Shown: in pieces, positions 36,088 through 44,359 of the stretch | Numbering within the stretch: the stretch's first letter is position 1 | Layout: each line of letters begins with the position of its first letter | Assembly (NCBI GenBank): GCA_017410195.1 | Contig: JAFQRF010000038.1 | Location: forward strand, 1-63,266 | Direction of reading: 5' to 3' | DNA length: 63,266 nt | Source: Clostridia bacterium | GTDB lineage: Bacteria > Bacillota > Clostridia > Oscillospirales > Acutalibacteraceae | Program-made: the position numbers and the translations under genes | The notes under the pieces: model-generated | The model's input: only the letters and a program-made list of their open reading frames with translations | Told to the model about the DNA's origin: nothing | Database searches by the model: none

Positions 36088-37380
36088 TCAGTTCTCCTTG
36101 TATTTTATCATTCGGCAGGCTTCGGAAATATTCGAAAAGCATCCGCAGGCAACCGATGCCGCAAGCGCTGCACCGTAGGATGCTTCCTCCGCATAAAACG
36201 GAATTTTTATTTCACAGCCGAACATATCGGAAACTATTCTTCTGAGTGCTGCATTTTTTCTTATTCCGTTGCCCGAGCAAACAAGCTCTTTTGCACTCTT
36301 GCCGCCATTTTTATACATATCATAAAGCTCTTGAGACATTCCGCAAAGAACAGAATACGCCAAATCGGATGCAGTAAAATTATTCTCGGAAATATTGCTT
36401 ATCATGCCTCTGACCAACGGGTTATTCCTTGTACCGCAGAAACGGCAGTCGGCAATAAGTGAGGTTCCGGTTTTGGTTTCAAGAAGCTTGTTAATCTGAG
36501 GATAAAGAGACTCGGAATTGCAGCCTGCGAGATTTGCAACCTCTCTGAAAAGCTTTTCGACCATAGCAAAAGCTCTGCCTCCGCAAAGCGCACAGCCTGC
36601 GGCGAGATATTTCTTGCCGTCGAACGGTCTGTTTTCAACACCGTCGGCAACAACCGGAGCTTCGGAAAGCCATGAAATCTGAGATCCGGTACCGATATTA
36701 ATTAACGCACTGTCCGAATCCGAAACAGAGCCGATAAAGCTCGCCTGATTATCACCCAAAGAAACGCAGACGGGAATTCCGTTATATTTCCCTGCCGATT
36801 TAAATTCGGCGGTGACATCGGGAAGTCTATTATTATTAATATTAAAAGAGTTATTCTCAACATTAAAACAGCCGAGACTTGCAGCGTTCGTGATATGAAC
36901 AAGCGGTTTTTTCAGTCCGCAGAGCTTCATAACGGCATAGTCCGCAATTGTGCAGAGATACTTTGCATTTTCGGGAACAAGACCGTTGATTTCATTATAA
37001 AAATCGGTTGCAAGTCCGTAACCGGCAAAGCATCCGAGATGCTCTGCATAAGATTTTCCGTCTTTATATTCAAGAGCAGCACGTTCATCCTGCCAAATAT
37101 AAAGCGGGCTGACGGCGCCGCCGTTTTCATCGGTATAAACAATTCCGTGCATCTGACCAGAAAAACCGATTGCCGATGCCTTCTCCGCATCAAGCTCTGA
37201 CAGAATATCATAAACGCTCTGCATTATAATATCGGTATTCTGAATCTTTTCATAACTCTTTTCCGATTTGAAAAATGAATTGTTTGGCTTGGTCAGAGAT
37301 TTTAAAATCTCTCCGTTTTCGGTTTCAACAGCAACTCCGCAGATACTTGTTGTACCGATATCTATTCCAATAATTTTCAT
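36088..37380 (-). CDS. FGGY-family carbohydrate kinase, sedoheptulokinase-like
   Basis: A 430-residue sugar kinase. The N-terminal phosphate loop GIDIGTTSICGVAVE, IGFSGQMHGIVY near 75, LYIWQDERA near 95, the catalytic aspartate region VSLGDNQASFIGS near 205, INIGTGSQISWLSE near 228 and VCSGNGIRKN near 370 are FGGY landmarks. GQMHG is shared with sedoheptulokinase and xylulokinase-like members. The substrate is not assignable. It sits between the glycyl radical enzyme and mannose-6-phosphate isomerase with tiny gaps, so it probably phosphorylates the substrate or product of that enzyme. Confidence 0.85.
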   Translation of the reverse strand: MKIIGIDIGTTSICGVAVETENGEILKSLTKPNNSFFKSEKSYEKIQNTDIIMQSVYDILSELDAEKASAIGFSGQMHGIVYTDENGGAVSPLYIWQDERAALEYKDGKSYAEHLGCFAGYGLATDFYNEINGLVPENAKYLCTIADYAVMKLCGLKKPLVHITNAASLGCFNVENNSFNINNNRLPDVTAEFKSAGKYNGIPVCVSLGDNQASFIGSVSDSDSALINIGTGSQISWLSEAPVVADGVENRPFDGKKYLAAGCALCGGRAFAMVEKLFREVANLAGCNSESLYPQINKLLETKTGTSLIADCRFCGTRNNPLVRGMISNISENNFTASDLAYSVLCGMSQELYDMYKNGGKSAKELVCSGNGIRKNAALRRIVSDMFGCEIKIPFYAEEASYGAALAASVACGCFSNISEACRMIKYKEN

Positions 37381-37389
37381 GGTTGCTCC

Positions 37390-39714
37390 TTATGCAATTG
37401 CGGCGGATTTCGGGTCAAGACGGGTTATGATATCCTGCTGAATTGCAGGCGAAAGATCAAGGAAGTTAACAAACGTGCCGTGAATTCTCATAATGTAAAC
37501 ACCGCTCGGAGCATACTTTTTGGGGGTTGCAAGAACCTTTCTGAGAATTTCGGCGGTTGTAACGTTAACATAAAGATAGAAGGGAGAAACGCCTTCCTTC
37601 ATCGGATTGAAGAACAAGGGATTGATAACCTTATCTCTGAATTCAACACCCTTGCCTTCATCGGTTTCGGATGTGAAATACTTCGGGTCAACGCCGAGGT
37701 GCGATGCGTAGCCGCCGTTCATCTTTTCAAAAGGCATCTGCATATTTGAAAGCATGCGGAAGCCGAGTCCGTTTTCAGCACTGCCGTAAAGAGGGTCAAC
37801 ACCGTAGCCTAGCATATCTCTTGACCTTCTGCCGTCGGGAGTTGCACCTACCCAATAACCGTAAAGAAGATGGGTTGAGGGCGAGCTGAAATCGGGTCTG
37901 AACGAGTTGCCGAGATAATTCTTTGTTGAGCCAACAATATCAGCAACCATTGACGCAATTTCGCCGGCCTCCTTATCGACCTTTTCGATGTTATTACCGA
38001 ATTTGTCAGCAGAAAGAAGGAAGTCTCTCAAATCTTCGTAGCCGATGAAATCTGCCTTGATTGCATCAACAAGTTTATCTGCATCCTGCGGTCTTTCCGC
38101 AAGGAGCTTATCTATAGCGGAAAAGCTGTCGGCAATAACGGATACACCGTGAATAAGGCATCCGCTGCCGTTATATTTTGTTCCCTGAGCATTGATGTCA
38201 CGGGCATCTATGCCGTTTTCCAATCCGCCCATAAGGCATGAAAGGAAAGGTACACGTTGAGTTGAAAGAGCGGCAGAAGCTCCGTTTGCAGCTTCGCCCA
38301 TTGCTGCAACAAACTTCTTGACATTCTTCCAGAATTCTTCTCTGACATTTTCAAGTTTACATGCTTCAACGTCAACAAGTTTTTCACCTGTTATTGCGGA
38401 AACACCGCCCGTGAGAGTCATTTCGAGTATCTTCGGAAGATTGAGCCAGCTGTTGGTAGTGTTACCGTTATCCTTACCCATAATCAGCGGTTCCTGACAG
38501 CCTGCAATCGAAATATCCGCAAGGTCACAGTCATCAACGCCCTTTGACGAAAGCACGCTGTAAAGAGAATCATCATTGAAGAACGATGGAGTAAGCACAC
38601 CGGGAGTAAAGAGGAATCTTCCCATTTCTTCGTAGAGCTTTGCAGGAGTATTCTTATGAAGCTTTACGGAAAGAATAGGCTGGGGAAGATTCATATCATA
38701 ATATGCATCCATAAGAGCGTAAGTTGTGTCGTTCGTAAGGTCATTGCCGCAAAGGTCGCGTCCGCTGACGATGATATTCTGCGAAATCGCCCAGCTTCTG
38801 TCGGCAACATTGAAGAATACGAGGAAATGCTTGAGAAGTGCGGCGGTTGTTTCACGGTCAAGACCGTTTCTGTAAGGCTCGAAAATTCTGTCAGCATTAC
38901 CGACTGAAAATGCAAAGGGGTTCGGAGTCTGCTCAAGGCACATAATCTGCCACATAATAATGAACGCCTGAATTGCTTCATAAAGGTTTTCCGCACCGTT
39001 TTCGGGTACCTTGCGAAGCGTTTTTTCCATTATTTCAAGCTGCGCTTTTCTTTCGTCTGAAGCACCGTTCATCTTTTCCTTTGCGAGATCTGCATAACGG
39101 TTTGCAAGGATTGATGCGCATTCGAGAGCGATAGCAAAAGCCTTATAGCCGTTGCCTTCCTTTCCCTCGGTCTTTTTAATCATTTCTTTTGTGCCGTGCT
39201 TGATTGCATAACGCATATCGGGAATAAGATGACCCGTAACCTGCTCAAAGAAAAAGATAACCTCTTTTGTATAGCACTCTGCTTTACCGTAAACCTCACC
39301 GAGCTTTACGGCATATTCCGTCTTTGCGAATTCAGCTCTCGCCTTTTCTATTCTTTCATCGGTTATTTCATCATTGGGTTCAATGTCAGAGAAAACAGCG
39401 GCAGGGTCACAGTAACCGCTGAATTCCTCAACCTTGAATGAAGGGTTGATGAGCGCATAACTTCTTGCAAATGCATCATCCTGAGTACCCGCAAAAAGCT
39501 GATAATCGCTCAGAAAAATCGGCATGGTGCTGACTATATCACGAAGAATGAGAGCTTTTTTGACTTCTTCATTTTCTCCCTCATACTTCTTTGCAAGCTC
39601 AAGCTCTTTTTCTTTTGCAAGGAACCAGCCGTCAAGGCGCATTCCCGCTCTTTTTTCAGCAAAAAGAGATTTTGCCATTTCAGTTATTTTTTGACTGTTG
39701 AGAATAGTGTTCAT
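37390..39714 (-). CDS. Glycyl radical enzyme of unassigned specificity (lyase/dehydratase type)
   Basis: A 774-residue glycyl radical enzyme. The thiyl cysteine and base are in SIAGCQEPLIMG (C406, E408), the C-E pair typical of dehydratases and C-X lyases and not the C-C pair of pyruvate formate-lyase. The radical glycine is G746 in YIMRIHGTFVNFLDLSP, a variant of the usual RVxGYSAxF with Thr-Phe after Gly. The N-terminal PFL domain spans about 15-620 with FAGTQDD near 75. Start at ATG 39714 behind AAGGAG. The cognate activase is directly upstream, a sugar kinase and phosphomannose isomerase downstream, pointing to a carbohydrate-derived substrate. None of the choline, glycerol, propanediol or hydroxyproline pathway partner genes are nearby. 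Confidence 0.88.
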   Translation of the reverse strand: MNTILNSQKITEMAKSLFAEKRAGMRLDGWFLAKEKELELAKKYEGENEEVKKALILRDIVSTMPIFLSDYQLFAGTQDDAFARSYALINPSFKVEEFSGYCDPAAVFSDIEPNDEITDERIEKARAEFAKTEYAVKLGEVYGKAECYTKEVIFFFEQVTGHLIPDMRYAIKHGTKEMIKKTEGKEGNGYKAFAIALECASILANRYADLAKEKMNGASDERKAQLEIMEKTLRKVPENGAENLYEAIQAFIIMWQIMCLEQTPNPFAFSVGNADRIFEPYRNGLDRETTAALLKHFLVFFNVADRSWAISQNIIVSGRDLCGNDLTNDTTYALMDAYYDMNLPQPILSVKLHKNTPAKLYEEMGRFLFTPGVLTPSFFNDDSLYSVLSSKGVDDCDLADISIAGCQEPLIMGKDNGNTTNSWLNLPKILEMTLTGGVSAITGEKLVDVEACKLENVREEFWKNVKKFVAAMGEAANGASAALSTQRVPFLSCLMGGLENGIDARDINAQGTKYNGSGCLIHGVSVIADSFSAIDKLLAERPQDADKLVDAIKADFIGYEDLRDFLLSADKFGNNIEKVDKEAGEIASMVADIVGSTKNYLGNSFRPDFSSPSTHLLYGYWVGATPDGRRSRDMLGYGVDPLYGSAENGLGFRMLSNMQMPFEKMNGGYASHLGVDPKYFTSETDEGKGVEFRDKVINPLFFNPMKEGVSPFYLYVNVTTAEILRKVLATPKKYAPSGVYIMRIHGTFVNFLDLSPAIQQDIITRLDPKSAAIA

Positions 39715-39727
39715 AATTGTCTTCTCC

Positions 39728-40432
39728 TTATGTAACAACGGTTTTTAATCCGAAATTTTCAAATGTATCTCTGAATTTTTTTATTACTTCGGGACTGATA
39801 AATCCGTTTTCGATTTCATATTTTCCTTGCCATTTATCTTTGCCGTATTCGTGATAAGCAAGAAATTCAAAAACCGCATTGGAAGTATCGAATCCTTTAA
39901 AATAATCCGCAAAGCCCCGAGGATCATTATTTACGCCATTTATAACGGGAATTCTTATATGTATCTGACGCCCGATCAAAAAGAAATATTCAAGATTATC
40001 TTTTACGCTCTTATTTGATGCACCGACCCATTTTTTATGTTCGGACTCATCATAATGCTTCATATCTACAATAAGATAATCGACATATTCAGCAACGCTT
40101 CTCAGCGATTCGAATGAGCCGTTTGTTTCGATTGCCGTGTGGATTCCGTTTTCTTTGAGAAGCTTTAAAAGCTCAAGTAATTCCTCTGCCTGAACGCAGA
40201 CCTCTCCGCCCGTGAAGGTTACTCCTCCTCCGTCAAAAAACATCATCCTGCTGCGCATTATTTCATCGAAAATTTCTTTAACGTCATATTCCTTTGCGTT
40301 GGGATTTTCACGAGGAATACTGTCTGCATTCGAACACCATTTGCAGGCAAAATTGCAGCCCTGAAGATGATAAACAAGGCGGTTTCCCGGTCCGTCCTGC
40401 GAATAATTGAAACCTTTTTGCAGTATCTTCAA
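39728..40432 (-). CDS. Glycyl radical enzyme activating enzyme, short PflA-like form
   Basis: A 234-residue radical SAM activase that installs the glycyl radical. The cluster motif is QGCNFACKWCSNADS (CX3CX2C) near residue 28, with GGGVTFTGGEVCVQ near 70 and AIETNGSF near 100. It lacks the two-cluster ferredoxin insert found in most activases of dehydratase-type enzymes and resembles PflA in size. It starts with TTG at 40432, six bases from GGGAGG. The gap to the enzyme gene is 13 bases. Confidence 0.9.
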   Translation of the reverse strand: MKILQKGFNYSQDGPGNRLVYHLQGCNFACKWCSNADSIPRENPNAKEYDVKEIFDEIMRSRMMFFDGGGVTFTGGEVCVQAEELLELLKLLKENGIHTAIETNGSFESLRSVAEYVDYLIVDMKHYDESEHKKWVGASNKSVKDNLEYFFLIGRQIHIRIPVINGVNNDPRGFADYFKGFDTSNAVFEFLAYHEYGKDKWQGKYEIENGFISPEVIKKFRDTFENFGLKTVVT

Positions 40433-40464
40433 AATATTCCTCCCATAATAAAATCTTACCTTAA

Positions 40465-40493
40465 ATATTACCTTTTTTGTGCATAACTGTCAA
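40465..40493 (-). promoter_or_regulatory. Strong promoter for the glycyl radical operon
   Basis: Minus-strand consensus TTGACA (40488-40493) and TAATAT (40465-40470) with a 17-base spacer; the -10 box is 32 bases from the activase start. Confidence 0.8.
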
Positions 40494-40540
40494 CTCAAAA
40501 TGACTAAATAAATTAAAATAAATATTTTTACTGAATTAGA

Positions 40541-40569
40541 TTGAAAAACTTTTTCAATTATGATAACAT
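40541..40569 (+). promoter_or_regulatory. birA promoter with overlapping palindrome
   Basis: TTGAAA (40541-40546) and TAACAT (40564-40569), 17-base spacer. The -35 box is the left arm of a perfect palindrome, TTGAAAAACTTTTTCAA (40541-40557), a possible operator for birA or for the divergent operon. Confidence 0.5.
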
Positions 40570-40597
40570 AAATTAAATATTGTTAGGATGGAGATAA

Positions 40598-41284
40598 ATG
40601 AGCAAAATTAATATTATCGCATTTGACTCCCTCAGTTCAACCAGCACATACGCAAGAGAGAACGCAGAAATGCTCCCCCTTCCGTCGCTGATAACAGCAA
40701 ATACCCAGACGGCCGGCAGAGGCAGACGGGGCAACAGCTTTTATTCTCCCGAAAACACGGGACTTTATATGACTGTTGTTTTCGAGGCACCCGAAAGCTG
40801 TGATTTGCTGACACCAACGGCAGCAGTTGCCGTTTGCGAGGTTCTTGAAAAATACGGTACATATCCTAAAATCAAATGGGTGAACGATTTATTTCTGAAC
40901 GGTAAAAAGGTATGCGGAATTCTTGCGGAACGTTTTATTATTAAAGGCAGGGCAATTGTCTGCATCGGAATCGGAATCAACCTTAAAACCGAAGTTTTTC
41001 CCGACGAACTTGCAATGGCGGGAAGCATCAATCTCGACTGTGATAAATCAAAGCTTGCAGAGGAAATTGCAGAATGTCTTTTGAAAGAAAGAACAAATGA
41101 ATATATTCTTTCGGAATACAAGAAACGTCTTTTTATTCTCGGAAAAGAAATATATTTCTCAAAAGACGGAACGGTTCAGACCGCATGCGCCGTTGACATA
41201 AACAAAAACTGCAATTTAATTGTCAGACATCCCGACGGCAGAACTCAAACACTCTCCTCGGGCGAAATTTCAATAAAGATATGA
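40598..41284 (+). CDS. birA: Biotin--protein ligase, monofunctional
   Basis: A 228-residue ligase that makes biotinyl-AMP and attaches biotin to carboxylase carriers. The biotin/ATP loop NTQTAGRGRRGNSFYSP is near residue 33-49, with KWVNDLFLNGKKVCGIL near 92 and IGIGINL near 125. It has no N-terminal helix-turn-helix, so unlike bifunctional BirA it should not be a repressor. GGAG lies four bases before the ATG. Gene for a lipoprotein follows with no gap. Confidence 0.93.
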   Translation: MSKINIIAFDSLSSTSTYARENAEMLPLPSLITANTQTAGRGRRGNSFYSPENTGLYMTVVFEAPESCDLLTPTAAVAVCEVLEKYGTYPKIKWVNDLFLNGKKVCGILAERFIIKGRAIVCIGIGINLKTEVFPDELAMAGSINLDCDKSKLAEEIAECLLKERTNEYILSEYKKRLFILGKEIYFSKDGTVQTACAVDINKNCNLIVRHPDGRTQTLSSGEISIKI

Positions 41285-41285
41285 G

Positions 41286-42179
41286 GTGGTTACCATAAAA
41301 AACAAATTAAGAATTATTTCGGCGGTGATACTCGCAATCAGCTCGGCAGCGACGGTTCTTTCCGCATGCGGTGAAGACACATCCGAACTTCCCGTCGAAA
41401 CTGTTATAGGTTCACAGGGTGAAATACTCGGAGTTTCGGTTTATACGGAAGAAAACAATTCCGAAACACAAACCCTTCTTTACGAAATCACAACAAATAA
41501 ATCCGAAATCAAAGATGATAACAAGGAACCAAAAAATGAGAATGATAACATAAATGCAACTGTTGTTAACGATTCTTCGGATTCATCCGAAATCCGTAAG
41601 ATGACGGCGATAAACAATTCGTCGGGAATAACCTTAGTTTCAAGCCAAAGCTCCGAAAGCACTTCGAGAGTCCGTGTAACATTTCCGCCTGAAACCACTC
41701 AGAAAACAACCCGTGTTGCCGCAACATTCGGAAACGGCAGCGAAAACGAAACGAAGCCTGCAACTGTTCCGTACCAACCTGACAACACACCGAAAACCAC
41801 AAAAAAAACATATTCAGAATCAACCGTAAAACAGACCCAAGCGGAAACAACTGCCGCAAAAAAGCCTGCATCAAATGAAATAATCAAAGAAGAATCAAAG
41901 GGCATTAACATTGTTTTCAAAAGCGAATCTGTTGAAAAAAATAACACTGCATCAATAATGATCCAAGGTACTCCCGGCAAAAAATACAGCATTGATTTTT
42001 ACGTCACCGCTTCGGACATAGCTGATTATTCCGCTCTTGCAGATCAGACCGCAGACGAAAACGGCTTTGTAACATGGACATTCAACGTGCCGACAAGCTG
42101 TGAATCGGGTAACAGAAAAATCGTTATCAGAGAATCGGGTTCGGATAATTATGTTCAGACATCAATAAACATTAAATAA
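41286..42179 (+). CDS. Ser/Thr-rich lipoprotein, function unknown
   Basis: About 297 residues: a lipoprotein signal (KNKLRIISAVILAISSAATV, then LSAC), a long low-complexity Ser/Thr/Asn/Glu spacer (about 30-195) that could cross the cell wall, and a C-terminal 95-residue beta-rich domain (NIVFKSESVEKNNTASIMI onwards) resembling an Ig-like or accessory-binding fold. The start is ambiguous: the GTG at 41286 lies inside the best ribosome site (GAGGTGG), whereas the ATA at 41295 is correctly spaced. It starts directly after the birA stop. Function not recognised. Confidence 0.75.
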   Translation: MVTIKNKLRIISAVILAISSAATVLSACGEDTSELPVETVIGSQGEILGVSVYTEENNSETQTLLYEITTNKSEIKDDNKEPKNENDNINATVVNDSSDSSEIRKMTAINNSSGITLVSSQSSESTSRVRVTFPPETTQKTTRVAATFGNGSENETKPATVPYQPDNTPKTTKKTYSESTVKQTQAETTAAKKPASNEIIKEESKGINIVFKSESVEKNNTASIMIQGTPGKKYSIDFYVTASDIADYSALADQTADENGFVTWTFNVPTSCESGNRKIVIRESGSDNYVQTSINIK

Positions 42180-42191
42180 GGAGAAGTGAAA

Positions 42192-44291
42192 ATGCAAAGA
42201 AAAGGATTTTACAAAAGCGAAAAATACCCTCAGAGAATTTGCGATTATTTCACCGTTAACAACGGTCTGCTTTCAAACAAAGCAAATTGCCTTGCAGGCG
42301 GCAGCGACGGAACGGTTTATATCGGAACTGACGGCGGTCTTAACTACACAAAGGCTGACGGCTCTCTCGGTTCATTCAAGTGTGATGCCGTAAAAACCGC
42401 ATACACCGCCAAAGACGGCACCGTTTATTTTGCAACGGCAAACAAGGTTTACACCGCATCCGAAGGTAAAATCGCAGAGCTTCAGAGCTTTGACGCTGAG
42501 CTTTATGAATTCAGCGGAATTGATGAAATATATCTTCTTGCCGAAAACGCTCTTTATAAGCTTGAAAACGGCATATTCGAAAGATTTTTCCATAATGAAG
42601 CCGCCGCAACAAGCCTTGCATGTAATAACGACAAAATCACCGCTTCAAATAACAGAACTCTCAATATCGTCAACGGAAAGCGCAAACATTGGATGAGTAT
42701 TTTCCCTGAGCATTCAACAATGCCCGATTTCAAAATTAATTGCATCGCCTTTGACGAAGGTCTCGGATTCCTCTGGCTCGGCACAGACAAAGGCGCATAT
42801 ATCTTTGACTGTAAAAACAACTGGTTCGGACACAAGGAAATCAATGCTCTTCCCGAAGAAGAGATTTATAAAATTCGTTTTGCGAATGACGGCAGAGTTA
42901 TTCTTTCATCCGAGGCAGGTCTTATCATCGTCAACAACGGTTCAAGAAAATATCTTCCTGCAACCCGCTGGGCAATGGAAAAGGATGTCAACGATGCCGT
43001 TGCAATCGGAGATTCAATCTGGACAGCAACAAATTCGGGTGTAACAAAAATTACCGAAAAAGAAATGACCCTCAGAGAAAAAGCAGATTATTGCTTCAAT
43101 CTTGTTGAAGAAAAATATGTCCGCACTCTCGGTTATGTAACAGGTCTCGGCGGCATCAAAAACTGCGATGCAAACACCGGAAAGCCCAACATTACGGACA
43201 ATGACGGTCTTTGGACTCAGATTTACGTCGGCTCACTCGCATACGCATATGCGGTCACAAAGGACGAAAAAATCCTCGAAGCTGCAAGACGTTCAATGAA
43301 AGCAATGGGTTATCTCGCAAAAGTTACCGGAGTTAAGGGTTTCACTGCAAGAGCGGTGCGATTTGAAGGTGAACCCGGATACGGTACGGTTGTAAAACGT
43401 GACGGTCAGGAATGGCACGAAGCACCCAACGGCGAATGCGAATGGCTCGGTGAAACCTCAAGTGACGAAATGACGGGTCACTTCTTCGGTTTCTCACTTT
43501 ATTACGATTTCTGTGCAAACGACGAAGAGAAGGAATACATCAAGGAAGTTATCTGCGATATAGTTGACCATATTCTCGAAAACAATTACAGACTCTGCGA
43601 CATTGACGGTCTGCCGACAACATGGGCAAACTGGGATCCCGAGCAGCTCAACAGAAACAACATGTGGCTTTGGGAAAAATGTATCAATTCTCTTGAAATG
43701 CTCACCTTCCTCAATGTTGCATATCACGTTTCGGGCGATGAAAAATACAGGAAAGAATTCCTTCGCCTTGCAATTGACGAGCATTACCTTCTCAATGCTG
43801 CTCAGCACAAGAAGGATGACGGTCATACCTGCCACATAGATGATAATCTCGGCTTCCTCTGCACCGCAACAATTCTTCGCATAGAGAAAGACCCTGCAAT
43901 CAGAAAATATCTTCTCATGGGCATGCGACATCATTGGGAATACGAAAGACCTGAACACTCATTGCTCTATAATATCATTTATACCGCATTCACGGATGAT
44001 GTTACGGGTCTTGACAGCGCAATCAAGACACTCTATGAATATCCTCTTGATTTTGTCAACAGACCTCTTTTCAATTCGTCAAGAAAAGGTCTTGTCTATG
44101 ACACCGAGCAGGAAAAATGGGGCGAAGCTCCTCAGCTCAAAGAGGCTCTTGACATTGATGCAAGAAATGTTCATAACTATGACACCAACCCGTTCCGTGC
44201 GGACGAAGGCCACGGCAGAAGCGCATGCTCGCCCACACCGTTCCTTCTCCCCTACTGGCTCGGAAGATATTACGGCATAATTGAAGAATAA
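42192..44291 (+). CDS. Beta-propeller plus alpha/alpha-toroid protein, cytoplasmic, function unknown
   Basis: A 699-residue protein of two halves. Residues about 10-295 hold five or more regulator-propeller-type repeats (DGTVYIGTDGGLNY, LGFLWLGTDKGAYIF, NDGRVILSSEAGLIIV, GDSIWTATNSGVTKI). Residues about 300-699 are helical and resemble (alpha/alpha)6 barrel carbohydrate enzymes, with conserved-looking acid residues in NITDNDGLWTQ, CEWLGETSSDEMTGHFFG and TWANWDPEQLNRNNMW. No signal peptide is present, so it acts inside the cell. Start ATG 42192 is eight bases after GGAG; the earlier GTG touches it. I do not recognise the family as a whole. Confidence 0.7.
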   Translation: MQRKGFYKSEKYPQRICDYFTVNNGLLSNKANCLAGGSDGTVYIGTDGGLNYTKADGSLGSFKCDAVKTAYTAKDGTVYFATANKVYTASEGKIAELQSFDAELYEFSGIDEIYLLAENALYKLENGIFERFFHNEAAATSLACNNDKITASNNRTLNIVNGKRKHWMSIFPEHSTMPDFKINCIAFDEGLGFLWLGTDKGAYIFDCKNNWFGHKEINALPEEEIYKIRFANDGRVILSSEAGLIIVNNGSRKYLPATRWAMEKDVNDAVAIGDSIWTATNSGVTKITEKEMTLREKADYCFNLVEEKYVRTLGYVTGLGGIKNCDANTGKPNITDNDGLWTQIYVGSLAYAYAVTKDEKILEAARRSMKAMGYLAKVTGVKGFTARAVRFEGEPGYGTVVKRDGQEWHEAPNGECEWLGETSSDEMTGHFFGFSLYYDFCANDEEKEYIKEVICDIVDHILENNYRLCDIDGLPTTWANWDPEQLNRNNMWLWEKCINSLEMLTFLNVAYHVSGDEKYRKEFLRLAIDEHYLLNAAQHKKDDGHTCHIDDNLGFLCTATILRIEKDPAIRKYLLMGMRHHWEYERPEHSLLYNIIYTAFTDDVTGLDSAIKTLYEYPLDFVNRPLFNSSRKGLVYDTEQEKWGEAPQLKEALDIDARNVHNYDTNPFRADEGHGRSACSPTPFLLPYWLGRYYGIIEE

Positions 44292-44307
44292 ACTCAAAAC
44301 ATAAAAT

Positions 44308-44341
44308 AAGCAGGTTACGGAATTGAAGCCGTAACCTGCTT
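44308..44341. terminator. Bidirectional terminator between convergent genes
   Basis: AAGCAGGTTACGG / CCGTAACCTGCTT (13-base perfect stem, 8-base loop), with GTTTTA on the plus side and ATTTTATG on the minus side. It separates the propeller gene from the convergent GtrA-like gene. Confidence 0.85.
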
Positions 44342-44359
44342 GTTTTATATCAAAAATAA

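Noticed and set aside
37390-39714. Pyruvate formate-lyase as identity of the glycyl radical enzyme
   Set aside because: The active site has one cysteine followed by x-Glu (GCQEP), not the adjacent cysteine pair of pyruvate formate-lyase.
43494-43958. A 154-residue open frame on the minus strand
   Set aside because: Antisense to the C-terminal half of the propeller/toroid protein; no start signal.
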